A stretch of DNA of 64,000 nt from an uncultured Nitrospira sp. GTDB taxonomy: Bacteria > Nitrospirota > Nitrospiria > Nitrospirales > Nitrospiraceae. Positions 9,094-18,073 of the stretch are shown piece by piece. Both the position numbers and the translations under genes were made by a program. Each line of letters opens with the position of its first letter. The first letter of the stretch is position 1. A model generated the notes under the pieces. It made no database searches. It saw only the letters and a list, made by a program, of their open reading frames with translations, and was not told where the DNA came from. The stretch is from NCBI GenBank assembly GCA_902500995.1, contig CABVSR010000001.1, forward strand, positions 1 to 64,000, read 5' to 3'.

Positions 9094-9870
9094 TCACCAT
9101 TCCCCGCTTGATACGACCGTCTCTCCCGTCAGGTACGTCCCTGCAAACCCTTGCGTCACCACGTCGGTGACCGCTCGCATGAGCCGCCGATCGAGCCGAC
9201 CGGAAGTCTGTCGCGGCTGAAGTCTGATACCGAAGCCGGCCCCGTCGATCGGTTCATAGGCGCGTACCAGGAGCGCTGCCGGTGAACCAGCATGTACGCC
9301 GGCTGCGGCCATCAATTCGCCTTCCCAACACAAGGCCCGCGGCGCTTCTGACCGGCGCGCCGCTGTTTTCCATACGCATGGCAGCCCCGCCTGATCGAGG
9401 GCATTGAGCAGCCAGTCGACGGTGGGCGGATCCCCGGCTTCAGCCTGGAAAATCCACTCTGCGGCACCCGGATCCAGGTCCGTCTCGCTGTGCGGCAACG
9501 AGACCTCCTCCAGCAGGGCCTCCTCACACACCACATAAAAGTTCCCCTCCGGATCGAACCAGAAACGCAATGTGCCTTCATGGCACTCCACATGAATCGT
9601 GCCGAGCGACGTGCAGTCCGCGCCGTCCTGCTCAAAGATCGAGACATCGGACACCGCTTGGAGCGCGAGTTTCGCAATCCGGAGGATGCCCTGCAGGTGG
9701 TATCGTATCACCACCGTCACGAGGCTCCCTGCGGTTACCTCCCGGCCTGACTCTTCGTCGAACATCCACCGTTTGGCCAGATGCACCTCCGCCACGCGCC
9801 CGCCACGAAACCCCTGCGTGTGCGTGAGCAACCAGCGAACGTCCTCGGCCGTTTTGATGAGATGTGTCAT
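9094..9870 (-). CDS. Hypothetical protein, 258 aa
   Basis: A soluble protein with no signal peptide, no membrane segments and no motif I recognise. It is rich in acidic residues in the middle and ends 17 nt from the convergent methyltransferase gene. The long open frame and typical codon use support a real gene. No function is proposed. Confidence 0.65.
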   Translation of the reverse strand: MTHLIKTAEDVRWLLTHTQGFRGGRVAEVHLAKRWMFDEESGREVTAGSLVTVVIRYHLQGILRIAKLALQAVSDVSIFEQDGADCTSLGTIHVECHEGTLRFWFDPEGNFYVVCEEALLEEVSLPHSETDLDPGAAEWIFQAEAGDPPTVDWLLNALDQAGLPCVWKTAARRSEAPRALCWEGELMAAAGVHAGSPAALLVRAYEPIDGAGFGIRLQPRQTSGRLDRRLMRAVTDVVTQGFAGTYLTGETVVSSGEW

Positions 9871-9993
9871 GGCGACGTGAGGCCCTCAGGGGCCCTCTCT
9901 GGAGACCTGAACGCACTACTGTATCACGAAGGCGCTATTGAAGAAGAGCTGGAACGGCCATGCGGGGAAGAAGCGGAAGCTGTCTCGGGGGGA

Positions 9994-10197
9994 TTAGAAC
10001 AGGACCTGCTGCTGTGTGATTTCCGCCAATCTGCGCTCTAGTTCTTCGACACGTTCTTGCAGGCGCTGATTATCGAGGCGGAGAAGATCGAGGCGGTCCA
10101 ACAACTGTTCGCGTTGAATGTTCGTCCATTTCAGCGTGCGCTTCAAACCGGCTAATTCGAGCTGTGCCTGTTGACCGTCTTCGAACCCTGACCCCAT
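9994..10197 (-). CDS. Small coiled-coil protein
   Basis: A 67-aa protein almost entirely predicted as one coiled coil (heptad Leu spacing in REQLLDRLDLLRLDNQ and LQERVEELERRLAEI), similar in build to SlyX or bZIP-like microproteins but not assignable to them. GAGG lies 7 nt before the ATG, which supports translation. It is flanked by non-coding stretches on both sides. A partner-binding or scaffold role is a guess. Confidence 0.6.
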   Translation of the reverse strand: MGSGFEDGQQAQLELAGLKRTLKWTNIQREQLLDRLDLLRLDNQRLQERVEELERRLAEITQQQVLF

Positions 10198-10342
10198 GCG
10201 TACGCCTCAGCCGACCCCATCCGGAATGATAGGGCAAATCGTAACGCACTCTTGGTCAGTTGCGGAGCGATTAGTGATTTATCGACGAGGGTCATGCAGG
10301 CAGGAAGGGCCGGGTGGCTGATCGAAGAGTGGTTCGACCAGC

Positions 10343-11641
10343 TTATCCTTGGCGAGCGGAAAACGGCACCGTATTGCCCTGGCGTTTGTCGCTGGATTCC
10401 CAACCATACCGAACCAGCACGCCGTTGGCTTCCCAGCCGGGCGGGCAGAGGTTGCCTGTGCCGTAGTAATCGGCATCGAGCACCGAAAATGGCGCGACGT
10501 TCTTGATCCAGTCCTGGGCATGGCCGTTGGCCTCGATATAGGACTGGAAAAAGTACGCCCCCCCGGTCAAGGGCAACTCGGGCACGATGAAATCCACGTA
10601 TCCCTCTCCCCGCAGGGTCAATGGCGTCGGATCCACAATATCCGTCGAAAGGACGAAGAGATCCTGGCCCTTCCGCCCGTTGACGGAAATACTGACCCGG
10701 CAGTTGCGGAACTCTTTGCCTTCCGCGCAGCGATAACGCATCCGGATAATCACATCGCGGCCCGTAATGGCCGCCGCCACGGAATGCCGATCCTTGTCCA
10801 ACAGATCGATCTCGGTGAGGAGGATCTCTCCGAGTCCCACGCGGTCCGGGCGGTCGCCGATCGCCATGCTCGCCTGGCTGCGAATCGCATCGGCATACCC
10901 CTCCACCACGCTCTGTGTCTTGCCGATTTTTGCCACCCGGCCCTTCTCCAGCAGAATCGCCCGCTCGCACAGACCTTCAATGATGCCCATATTGTGGCTG
11001 ACGATGAGGACCGTGCGCCCGCTCCGGCTCACCTCTTCCATTTTCCCGAGACACCGCTGCTGAAAACTCGCGTCGCCCACCGCCAGCACTTCGTCTACGA
11101 TGAGAATCTCCGGCTCCAGATGCGCGGCGACGGCAAAGGCTAATCGCACATACATCCCGCTCGAGTACCGTTTGACCGGCGTATCAATGAAATCTTCCAC
11201 GCCTGAGAAGGCGACGATCTCGTCGAATTTTCTGCGGACTTCATCCCGGCGCATGCCCAACATCGCGGCGTTCAAAAAAATGTTCTCTCGCCCGGTCAAC
11301 TCGGAGTGAAAGCCCGTTCCGACTTCCAAGAGCGAGCTGACGCGCCCGTAGATATCCACCGTGCCCTTGGTGGGCTGCGTGATGCGGGATAGAATCTTGA
11401 GCAACGTGCTTTTCCCGGCCCCGTTGTGTCCGATGATGCCGAGCACTTCGCCCTGCTTGACCTCGAACGAAACATCCTTCACCGCCCAAAAAGACGGATC
11501 GGATTCAGGCCCTGCAGAACCCCATCGTGTGAGGGCTTTGAGACGATGCATGACTTGATCGCGGAGGGTATTGTGCTGAACCGCTGCCCCGAGCCGATAG
11601 TGTTTGGACACCCCTTCTGCGCGAATCGCGATCGTACTCAT
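10343..11641 (-). CDS. wzt: Polysaccharide ABC exporter ATP-binding protein (Wzt)
   Basis: A 432-aa ATPase of the O-antigen/teichoic-acid exporter type. Walker A is GHNGAGKST at 71-79, the signature is YSSGMYVRLAFA near 158, and Walker B is ILIVDEVLAVGD near 181. The C-terminal ~170 residues form the Wzt-type carbohydrate-binding domain that recognises the glycan end. Its ATG directly abuts the stop of the wzm gene with no spacing. The pair should move an undecaprenol-linked glycan across the inner membrane. No glycosyltransferase cluster is inside the window. Confidence 0.92.
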   Translation of the reverse strand: MSTIAIRAEGVSKHYRLGAAVQHNTLRDQVMHRLKALTRWGSAGPESDPSFWAVKDVSFEVKQGEVLGIIGHNGAGKSTLLKILSRITQPTKGTVDIYGRVSSLLEVGTGFHSELTGRENIFLNAAMLGMRRDEVRRKFDEIVAFSGVEDFIDTPVKRYSSGMYVRLAFAVAAHLEPEILIVDEVLAVGDASFQQRCLGKMEEVSRSGRTVLIVSHNMGIIEGLCERAILLEKGRVAKIGKTQSVVEGYADAIRSQASMAIGDRPDRVGLGEILLTEIDLLDKDRHSVAAAITGRDVIIRMRYRCAEGKEFRNCRVSISVNGRKGQDLFVLSTDIVDPTPLTLRGEGYVDFIVPELPLTGGAYFFQSYIEANGHAQDWIKNVAPFSVLDADYYGTGNLCPPGWEANGVLVRYGWESSDKRQGNTVPFSARQG

Positions 11642-12499
11642 TTAAATCACATCCGCAAATGTTCGCTCCATCGAGCGGAAATAGATCAATCCGCCGACGA
11701 AGACGACAAAGACGATGCCCAGACTGGGAAGCGCCATTGAAAAATCCACCTGAAATCCCGGGATCAACGCCCAACGAAATCCCTCCACCACGCTGACCAC
11801 CGGATTCAATGAGTAAATGGCGCGCCAGGCTTCCGGCACCTTGCTGACCGGGTACAGGATCGGTGACACAAACATCCATAATTGAATGAACATGGGGAGG
11901 ATATGCCCGACATCCCTGTACCTGACGTAGAGCGCCGACACCCACAGCCCTGCGGCCAAGGTGATCAGCGCGCCCAATCCCGCAAAAAGCGGCAACAGAA
12001 GGATTCGCCAGGTCGGCACGACGCCAAACCAGGCCATGAGGCCGAGGAACGCGATAAAGGCCAGAAACAGATCGACCAGCGGGGCAATCGTCGCGGAGAG
12101 CGGCAGGATGAGCCGTGGGAAATACACTTTGCTGATGAGGGGCGCTTCGCCCACGAGGCTGGTCCCGCCCCGGCTCAAAGCCTGCGAAATATAAAACCAG
12201 GGCAACAGACCGGCATAGAGAAACACCGGATAGGGAAAGCCGTCGGAGGGAATTTTCCCCATCACGCTGAAGACGACCGTAAAAATCAGCATGGTCGCCA
12301 CAGGTTGAAACATAGCCCAGGCCACGCCGAGGAGGGTCTGCTTGTACCGCACGGTCACATCGCGCCAGACGAGAATATGAATCAGCTCCCGATACTGCCA
12401 CAGGCTGGCCAAATCCAATTCCAGCAAGCCCTTCGCCGGCTGAATTCGAACATGGGGCAACACCGCCTGGTGCTGCTGGTCGACATTTACGACAGACAT
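11642..12499 (-). CDS. wzm: Polysaccharide ABC exporter permease (Wzm)
   Basis: A 285-aa ABC-2 membrane protein. A short amphipathic N-terminus with WQYRELIHILVWRDVTVRYKQ is typical of Wzm/TagG, followed by six membrane segments. It pairs with the Wzt ATPase encoded immediately downstream. A promoter-like pair with a palindromic spacer lies about 120 nt upstream (12617-12645), giving a long leader. Confidence 0.9.
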   Translation of the reverse strand: MSVVNVDQQHQAVLPHVRIQPAKGLLELDLASLWQYRELIHILVWRDVTVRYKQTLLGVAWAMFQPVATMLIFTVVFSVMGKIPSDGFPYPVFLYAGLLPWFYISQALSRGGTSLVGEAPLISKVYFPRLILPLSATIAPLVDLFLAFIAFLGLMAWFGVVPTWRILLLPLFAGLGALITLAAGLWVSALYVRYRDVGHILPMFIQLWMFVSPILYPVSKVPEAWRAIYSLNPVVSVVEGFRWALIPGFQVDFSMALPSLGIVFVVFVGGLIYFRSMERTFADVI

Positions 12500-12616
12500 C
12501 GTATGTTATGTGTCCCTAAGGGTCCACGCACGAAAGATATGGATGAAGAACGAAATGCGGAAAGTTTTAGTCCCGGGGTGCCGCACATTGATCCTAACTC
12601 GAACGGAATATGGTCT

Positions 12617-12645
12617 GTTATGTCAAATTTGTGACATTCGGTCAA
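12617..12645 (-). promoter_or_regulatory. Candidate wzm-wzt promoter with palindromic spacer
   Basis: On the minus strand TTGACC (12640-12645), a 17-nt spacer and CATAAC (12617-12622). An inverted repeat ATGTCA-N6-TGACAT (12620-12637) covers the spacer and part of the -10 box, the usual place for a repressor operator. The half-site TGTCA also occurs in the palindrome at 3447-3462, with N4 spacing. Confidence 0.45.
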
Positions 12646-12732
12646 GAAACTTGGCTCACGACGCACCCTTTTAATGTAGCAGATATTTTTGAGGAAGGAC
12701 GCGGCAACGACCTCAGCAGTGATGAAACGCAG

Positions 12733-13263
12733 CTATGGCGTGGAGGGAGCTGTACGGGTGGCGCGCAGTTCGTCTTCTGACAGGTACCGAATGGCGAGTC
12801 CGGACATGTGAAGCATCCAACCTTGTCCGCCGCCGGCACCTTGGGTAAAACTCCAGGCATCCATCCGGAACGGATTCCAATACCCGCCGCCGCGGTAAGA
12901 ATTGTTATTGTTCGCCACTCCTCCCGGCACCCCCGTCCCCATCGTCGATTGAAACGTAGGGCCCCGGTCTGCCAGGCGCCGGACGTCCGCCTCCCCGAGC
13001 ACGACGGCGTCTGCGCCCAATTCCTTCGCTCGTGCCAGGATGCGGTCGCGCAAGGTCTCTTCACTGGCGTATTCACTGGTGGCGACAATACGGGCGATCT
13101 GCACATGGCCATGGTTGGGCTCGCGCTGTAACGTCGTCACGCCCTCGGCTCCCGCGCGCGGTTCGAATTCTTTGGTCGTCAGCGGATCCACCTGCACGGA
13201 GACACAGGCGCTCAAGAGGGCTAGGCACAACAGGGATATGAGATGGATCACTCGTCTGATCAC
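12733..13263 (-). CDS. Exported lipoprotein, DUF4156-like
   Basis: A 176-aa protein with a lipoprotein signal (VIHLISLLCLALLSAC, lipid Cys near residue 18). The start is a GTG at 13263 with GAGG 7 nt upstream; the longer ATG reading adds an Arg/Cys-rich stretch with no signal. The mature part has the TTLQREPNHGHVQIARI and AKELGADAVVLGEADV pattern of DUF4156-like envelope proteins, then an Asn/Gly-rich stretch. Function unknown. Confidence 0.7.
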   Translation of the reverse strand: MIRRVIHLISLLCLALLSACVSVQVDPLTTKEFEPRAGAEGVTTLQREPNHGHVQIARIVATSEYASEETLRDRILARAKELGADAVVLGEADVRRLADRGPTFQSTMGTGVPGGVANNNNSYRGGGYWNPFRMDAWSFTQGAGGGQGWMLHMSGLAIRYLSEDELRATRTAPSTP

Positions 13264-13418
13264 AGCAGAACCTCGTCTATTCCTATGACGGCAGTCCCGT
13301 TTCTCGCTCAAACCTATCTTGACGCCCTCGATCGACCAAATCAACCCCCGCCGTCCGTCAAGACACGCGACGCTTCGGGAAACGCTCACGCCGGCAGGAC
13401 ACTCTATCCGATGTTTCA

Positions 13419-13880
13419 CTACAACTTGCCTTCGACCAAGCTGCGGATGTCCTCCATCCGCCGTCGATTCACGCCAAGGTCGCTATAGCCTGTCCGGGAG
13501 GCTGAGCGAAACTGAACCAACTTGGCCCCCTCATCAAAAACAAATTCCACGTCATCCACGAATCGTAGCAAGAAGCTGGTGAATTCATAATGGAGGTAAC
13601 CCTCCGTCTCCTCGACCAGTTTGGTGCGAGGCAACAGACTCACGATGGACTTGAGCCGGTCCTTTGCGCCGGCCAGACTTTGTTGATACCGAAACGGGGC
13701 CATCCAGCGGCTCTGATCCGTTGCCTGCGTCGAGACGCAGTTAGGACTTGACGGACAAGGCGCGAGTGCTTTCATGGCAGCGCGATCGGCAATCGTAAGC
13801 GAGACAGACAACAGGCCGTCTGATCGGGAGTCTGCCTTGACTGTAATGAGCGACGCCACCCCTGTCAACCGCCCGGCCAT
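13419..13880 (-). CDS. DUF1499 family protein
   Basis: About 153 aa. The DUF1499 hallmark PCPSSPNCVSTQ is near residue 40, followed by the conserved segment around HYEFTSFLLRFVDDVEFVFDE and RSASRTGYSDLGVNRRRME. The family function is unknown. The start is uncertain: the Met at 13880 overlaps the acyltransferase stop by 16 nt and has AGGGA 11 nt upstream; the Met at 13775, immediately before the family motif, is the alternative. Confidence 0.75.
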   Translation of the reverse strand: MAGRLTGVASLITVKADSRSDGLLSVSLTIADRAAMKALAPCPSSPNCVSTQATDQSRWMAPFRYQQSLAGAKDRLKSIVSLLPRTKLVEETEGYLHYEFTSFLLRFVDDVEFVFDEGAKLVQFRSASRTGYSDLGVNRRRMEDIRSLVEGKL

Positions 13881-15094
13881 GCAGATCGTGATCCCTGCCG
13901 GCCGACCGGCAATACGGCGGGGCCAGGGTTTGACCGGCGAGCGACCAGCCAGGCATGCCAGCGTGGCACGGCATCCATGCCCGGCTTTTCCACGAAGCGA
14001 AACGTCGCAAAGCAGATGAGGAGGAGGACGGGGACCTGGCAGAGCACAATGGCCCAATGTTCCACCGGGGAAAAGGCTGCGGCCCATTCGGCAAGCAGAA
14101 TTCGGTAGGTCACAAACAAGACGATACTGTGCAGCAGGTAGATACTGTAGGCCATTTCACCTAAAGCCAGCGATGGGGGCCATGCGAGAATGCCGTAGAG
14201 AGAATTCCCGCAAGCGATGATGAGAAAGGCCCCTGACAGGAGCAGAACGGCCGGAACCGTATAGGCCGTGGGAAACAGCCAGAAGGTCGTCACGAGGCAC
14301 AGGACCGCGATGGCTCCCCATACGCCACGGGCAAGCATGACCCGGATGGCAGCAACTCGCACCAGACCGGCCGCTGCGATCCCTCCCCCGAACGCATAGA
14401 GAACGGGCAGATACATCTGTGGCATGACCAGCACTAGGATCACCACAGCCGTGAGACTGACGATCACCCAGTGTGCCGGGGGGCCTGTGCGAAGACAGAA
14501 GCCGGCTACAGGCAACCAGGCATAGAACAACCATTCATACGGCAGGGACCATACGGCTCCCGCCAGTGGAACCGTTTCCGTAAATCCATTGATGGCCGAG
14601 ATACCGGGAATCGTGAACAAAAGCCATTGTGCGGCCTGTCCGGCAACGACCGCCGGAGCCTCGCGCAAGCCAAAACCGGCGCGGCCGAACGACATGAGGA
14701 AGACGCATACCACCGTTACGAAATACAACGGCCCCAGCCGGAGGGCCCGGGACAGATAGAGGCGCGACCAGTCGATCGGCTGCCGGCGTCCCTCCAGAAC
14801 CTTCGACCAGAACAGAAACCCTGTGATCATAAAGAAGAGGGTCACGCTGCCTTGTCCTAGCTGTGTGTACATATTGGATGGAGGAACATCCCAGGTCCCC
14901 GATCGCAGATAGAAGTACCAGACGGACGAATGGCTGAGAAACACAGCCAAGGCCAGATATCCTCGAAGTCCGTCGAGGGACGGACAGTGCGTCGTCGCCG
15001 AGACCTGGCGTGGACGGGCGGGGGGAAGGACCATCGCCGTCGCGAGCGCGAGCATCAGGACTGCGGCTGCGGGCCACAAGCTGGTGGCATCCAT
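13865..15094 (-). CDS. Acyltransferase 3 (OafA/YrhL-type) membrane protein
   Basis: A protein of about 409 aa with ten or more membrane segments. LDGLRGYLALAVFLSHSSVW near residue 40 carries the start motif and active His of acyltransferase-3 proteins, which O-acetylate surface glycans or lipids. The Met at 15094 is preferred over 15193 because it starts directly before the first membrane segment. Position near Wzm/Wzt is compatible with glycan decoration, but the link is inference. It is divergent from dapL. Confidence 0.85.
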   Translation of the reverse strand: MDATSLWPAAAVLMLALATAMVLPPARPRQVSATTHCPSLDGLRGYLALAVFLSHSSVWYFYLRSGTWDVPPSNMYTQLGQGSVTLFFMITGFLFWSKVLEGRRQPIDWSRLYLSRALRLGPLYFVTVVCVFLMSFGRAGFGLREAPAVVAGQAAQWLLFTIPGISAINGFTETVPLAGAVWSLPYEWLFYAWLPVAGFCLRTGPPAHWVIVSLTAVVILVLVMPQMYLPVLYAFGGGIAAAGLVRVAAIRVMLARGVWGAIAVLCLVTTFWLFPTAYTVPAVLLLSGAFLIIACGNSLYGILAWPPSLALGEMAYSIYLLHSIVLFVTYRILLAEWAAAFSPVEHWAIVLCQVPVLLLICFATFRFVEKPGMDAVPRWHAWLVARRSNPGPAVLPVGRQGSRSAWPGG

Positions 15095-15354
15095 AGGCTC
15101 ACGACACCATAGGATCGGGAATTTGTCTAACCTTTCCCGCAACGACGCAAGGCCCGTCTCGATCTCCGGAAAGCTCACGCCGCTGCTTGTCACAAAGCGC
15201 TACGCGTTGCCCGGTCTTCTGTACCACTCCGTTGATTGCAAGACTGGTCCTGAGGTAGGCTAGCCTCTTCCGATTCCCGGCTGGCAGTGGCCGGCCGCCA
15301 TCTGTCGTATACCGCTGAGCGCCGCCGCTCGGGTTAACAAAGGAGTGCTCTCGC

Positions 15355-16530
15355 ATGGCCGGTTTTCCGATTGAAGTCGCGACCCGCATCAAAACGCTGC
15401 CTCCCTATCTCTTTGCCGCCATCGATAAGATGAAACAAGAGGCACTTGCGCGCGGGGTCGATATCATCAACCTTGGCATCGGAGATCCGGATCTGCCGAC
15501 ACCAACGCCCATCATCGAGAGCCTGTATCAAGCGGCAAAGAATCCCAAACATCACCAATACCCTTCCTACGAAGGCATGCTCTCGTTCCGCAAGGCCGTG
15601 GCCGACTGGTACAAGCGACGGTTTAATGTCACGCTCGACCCGGCCCATGAAGTTCTCACTCTCATCGGCTCCAAAGAAGGGATCGGGCATGTTCATCTGG
15701 CGTTTATCGACCCAGGCGACATCGTCCTGGTGCCCAGCCCCGGCTATCCCGTCTATCCGGTCGGGACCAGCTTTTGCGGCGGGGTCTCGCACATCATGCC
15801 CCTCACAAAGGCCAACGGCTTCCTGCCCGATCTCAATGCCATCCCGAAGGATGTGGCGAAGAAAGCCAAACTGATGTGGCTGAACTCCCCGAACAACCCG
15901 ACATCCGTGATCATGAGCAAGGACTATTTCAAGCGTGTCGTGGAATTCGCGCAGGAGAACCAGATTATCGTCTGCCACGATGCGGCCTATTCGGAAATCT
16001 TCTACGACGGTCAACGGCCGGCCAGTTTCCTCGAAGTCGACGGCGCGAAAGAGGTCGGCGTGGAATTTCACTCCCTTTCCAAGACCTACAATATGACCGG
16101 CTGGCGGATCGGATTCGCCGTCGGCAACAAAGAGGTTCTGGCCGGACTCGGCCGCGTGAAAAGCCAGCTGGATTCGGGCGTCTTCGAAGCCGTGCAAGCG
16201 GCCGGCATCACGGCGCTCGGGCTGGATGACTCCGTCACGGACGGATTACGTAAGATTTATCAAGAGCGGCGCGACACGCTCGTCCCGGGCTTGAAGACGT
16301 TAGGCTTAGAGGTCGATCCGCCTCCCGCAGCCTTTTACATTTGGGTCACGGTGCCGAAGGGGTATACCTCTGCCTCCTTCACCGCCCATCTTCTGGAAAA
16401 GGCCGGTATCGTGACGACACCGGGCAACGGATTCGGGGCGCCTGGCGAGGGCTACATCCGCATGACCGTCTGTACGACGAAAGAGCGGCTCGCGGAAGCG
16501 GTGGAGCGCATCCGCAAGACGGGATTCTAG
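15355..16530 (+). CDS. dapL: LL-diaminopimelate aminotransferase
   Basis: A 391-aa fold-type I aminotransferase. The PLP lysine lies in SLSKTYNMTGWRIGF (near residue 245), with NSPNNPTS near 178 and a CHDAAYSE strand near 205. The start region (MAGFPIEVATRIKTLPPYLFAAIDKM, given in part) fits the DapL group, which converts tetrahydrodipicolinate straight to LL-DAP. The dapA, dapB and lysA genes at 28-31 kb support this reading; no dapD/dapE is visible here. An aspartate aminotransferase activity is the alternative. AAAGGAG precedes the ATG. It is followed by folK after 45 nt. Confidence 0.82.
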   Translation: MAGFPIEVATRIKTLPPYLFAAIDKMKQEALARGVDIINLGIGDPDLPTPTPIIESLYQAAKNPKHHQYPSYEGMLSFRKAVADWYKRRFNVTLDPAHEVLTLIGSKEGIGHVHLAFIDPGDIVLVPSPGYPVYPVGTSFCGGVSHIMPLTKANGFLPDLNAIPKDVAKKAKLMWLNSPNNPTSVIMSKDYFKRVVEFAQENQIIVCHDAAYSEIFYDGQRPASFLEVDGAKEVGVEFHSLSKTYNMTGWRIGFAVGNKEVLAGLGRVKSQLDSGVFEAVQAAGITALGLDDSVTDGLRKIYQERRDTLVPGLKTLGLEVDPPPAAFYIWVTVPKGYTSASFTAHLLEKAGIVTTPGNGFGAPGEGYIRMTVCTTKERLAEAVERIRKTGF

Positions 16531-16575
16531 CTTCGAGCGTGGCTGACACAGGACACTGAAAGCCGGCTTTACCCT

Positions 16576-17139
16576 ATGGCCACAGCATTTATCGGGTTCG
16601 GCTCTAACCTGGGTAACCGGATCGATTTTTGCGATCGAGCCGTTACCCTTCTGGGTCTCCTGCCGCATTCACGGCTGGAGGCCGTTTCGTCGCTGTATGA
16701 AACCGAACCCATAGAAGACGGCGCGGCTCTCGGGCCCGCCTGGTTCCTGAATGGGGCTGTGCAAATCGAAACGAACATTACGCCCAAGAGCCTGCTGGAG
16801 GTGTGCCGTGAAATCGAACGGGCATTGGGGCGGGATCAGGACAATCGCAAGGGGCCGCGCACCCTTGATCTCGATCTCCTCTTGTACGATGACCTGGTGC
16901 TGAAGGAGACGGACCTCACCGTGCCCCATCCGCGTCTCCATCAACGCCGATTTGTGCTGGCGCCGTTGGTTGAGCTCGATCCTGAGCGGCACCATCCGGT
17001 GCTTGGCAAAAGCCTCCGCGAGCTCCTGGACAGGCTGGCTGATCGATCGGTCGTCCGCTTGCTTGATCCGCAGCCGAATTCGCGTTACGGGTCGAGACCG
17101 GCCTGCAGTCCACCTCCGATTCCGAGTCCCCACGCGTGA
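16576..17139 (+). CDS. folK: HPPK, 2-amino-4-hydroxy-6-hydroxymethyldihydropteridine pyrophosphokinase
   Basis: A 187-aa HPPK that transfers pyrophosphate from ATP to hydroxymethyl-dihydropterin in folate synthesis. It shows GSNLGNR near the start and the signature GRDQDNRKGPRTLDLDLLLYDD near residues 87-108, including the metal-binding DLDLLLYD. A short Pro/Arg-rich C-terminal extension is unusual. Its stop overlaps the panC start by 4 nt (GTGA), so the two are translationally coupled. Confidence 0.95.
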   Translation: MATAFIGFGSNLGNRIDFCDRAVTLLGLLPHSRLEAVSSLYETEPIEDGAALGPAWFLNGAVQIETNITPKSLLEVCREIERALGRDQDNRKGPRTLDLDLLLYDDLVLKETDLTVPHPRLHQRRFVLAPLVELDPERHHPVLGKSLRELLDRLADRSVVRLLDPQPNSRYGSRPACSPPPIPSPHA

Positions 17140-17993
17140 AGACCATTCGCACGACGTCGGCCATGGCCGACTGGAGCCGCCGTCTGCATCGCGAAGGAGT
17201 GACGATCGGATTTGTCCCGACCATGGGGGCCTTGCATGAGGGACATCGCGCCTTGATTCGGGCCGCGCGCTTGGCTTGCGACGCCGTGGTCGTCAGCATT
17301 TTTGTCAATCCAACCCAATTTGGCCCGACGGAAGACCTCGCGAAATATCCTCGCCGGTTTCGACTCGACCGTGCGCTATGCGCGAAAGAAGGAGTCGATG
17401 CGATCTTTGCCCCGACGGCCGCAGCGATGTACCCGGCCGGTTTTCAGACCATCGTCGCGGTCCCGCCACTGGCACGGCGCTGGGAAGGTGAGGCACGCCC
17501 GCACCATTTTCAGGGCGTCTCCACCGTCGTGACAAAATTGCTGTCGCTGGTCCAGCCTGACACGACTTGGTTCGGGCAAAAAGATTTCCAGCAGGCCGCC
17601 CTCGTGCATCAACTTGCGAAGGACCTCAACCTCCCGGGTGCGCTGAGAGTCCATCCGACCGTGCGGGAACGTGACGGGTTGGCGCTGAGTTCTCGCAACG
17701 TCTACCTCTCCGCTCAGCAGCGGGAGGCCGCACCTGTTCTCTATCGCGCACTGCAGGCGGGCGCTGCCGTCATTCGTGAAGGAGAACGCCGGGGGGCGCG
17801 TATACAACGGGTGATGGCGCGTGTAGCGGCAACCGAGCGAGCGGTGAAGGCAGAATATCTGGCCGTCTGCGATCCTTCCAGCCTGGAACCGGTACGGACG
17901 GTTCAGCGCGAAGCCATTCTCCTCGGCGCGATTCGGATTGGAACCATCCGGCTTCTCGACAATCTGCCGGTCACGATCAGAGCGAAGTCCTGA
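17136..17993 (+). CDS. panC: Pantothenate synthetase
   Basis: A 285-aa enzyme that joins pantoate and beta-alanine. It has PTMGALHEGH (residues 28-37), FVNPTQF near 54, GQKDFQQAALV near 147 and LSSRNVYLS near 182, all expected for PanC. It starts with GTG at 17136, overlapping folK. The dapL-folK-panC run links DAP, folate and coenzyme A precursors in one transcript. Confidence 0.95.
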   Translation: MKTIRTTSAMADWSRRLHREGVTIGFVPTMGALHEGHRALIRAARLACDAVVVSIFVNPTQFGPTEDLAKYPRRFRLDRALCAKEGVDAIFAPTAAAMYPAGFQTIVAVPPLARRWEGEARPHHFQGVSTVVTKLLSLVQPDTTWFGQKDFQQAALVHQLAKDLNLPGALRVHPTVRERDGLALSSRNVYLSAQQREAAPVLYRALQAGAAVIREGERRGARIQRVMARVAATERAVKAEYLAVCDPSSLEPVRTVQREAILLGAIRIGTIRLLDNLPVTIRAKS

Positions 17994-18073
17994 CCTTTCC
18001 AGCAGATTGACTCTCCCGGCCGCAGCGGAGAGCCGACCTCTCTACATGGAAACCGCTCGGCTGAGTCTTGAGA

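Noticed and set aside
10152-10970. Minus-strand frame of 272 aa overlapping wzt
   Set aside because: Its reading is a frame-shadow of the wzt gene and shows no family.
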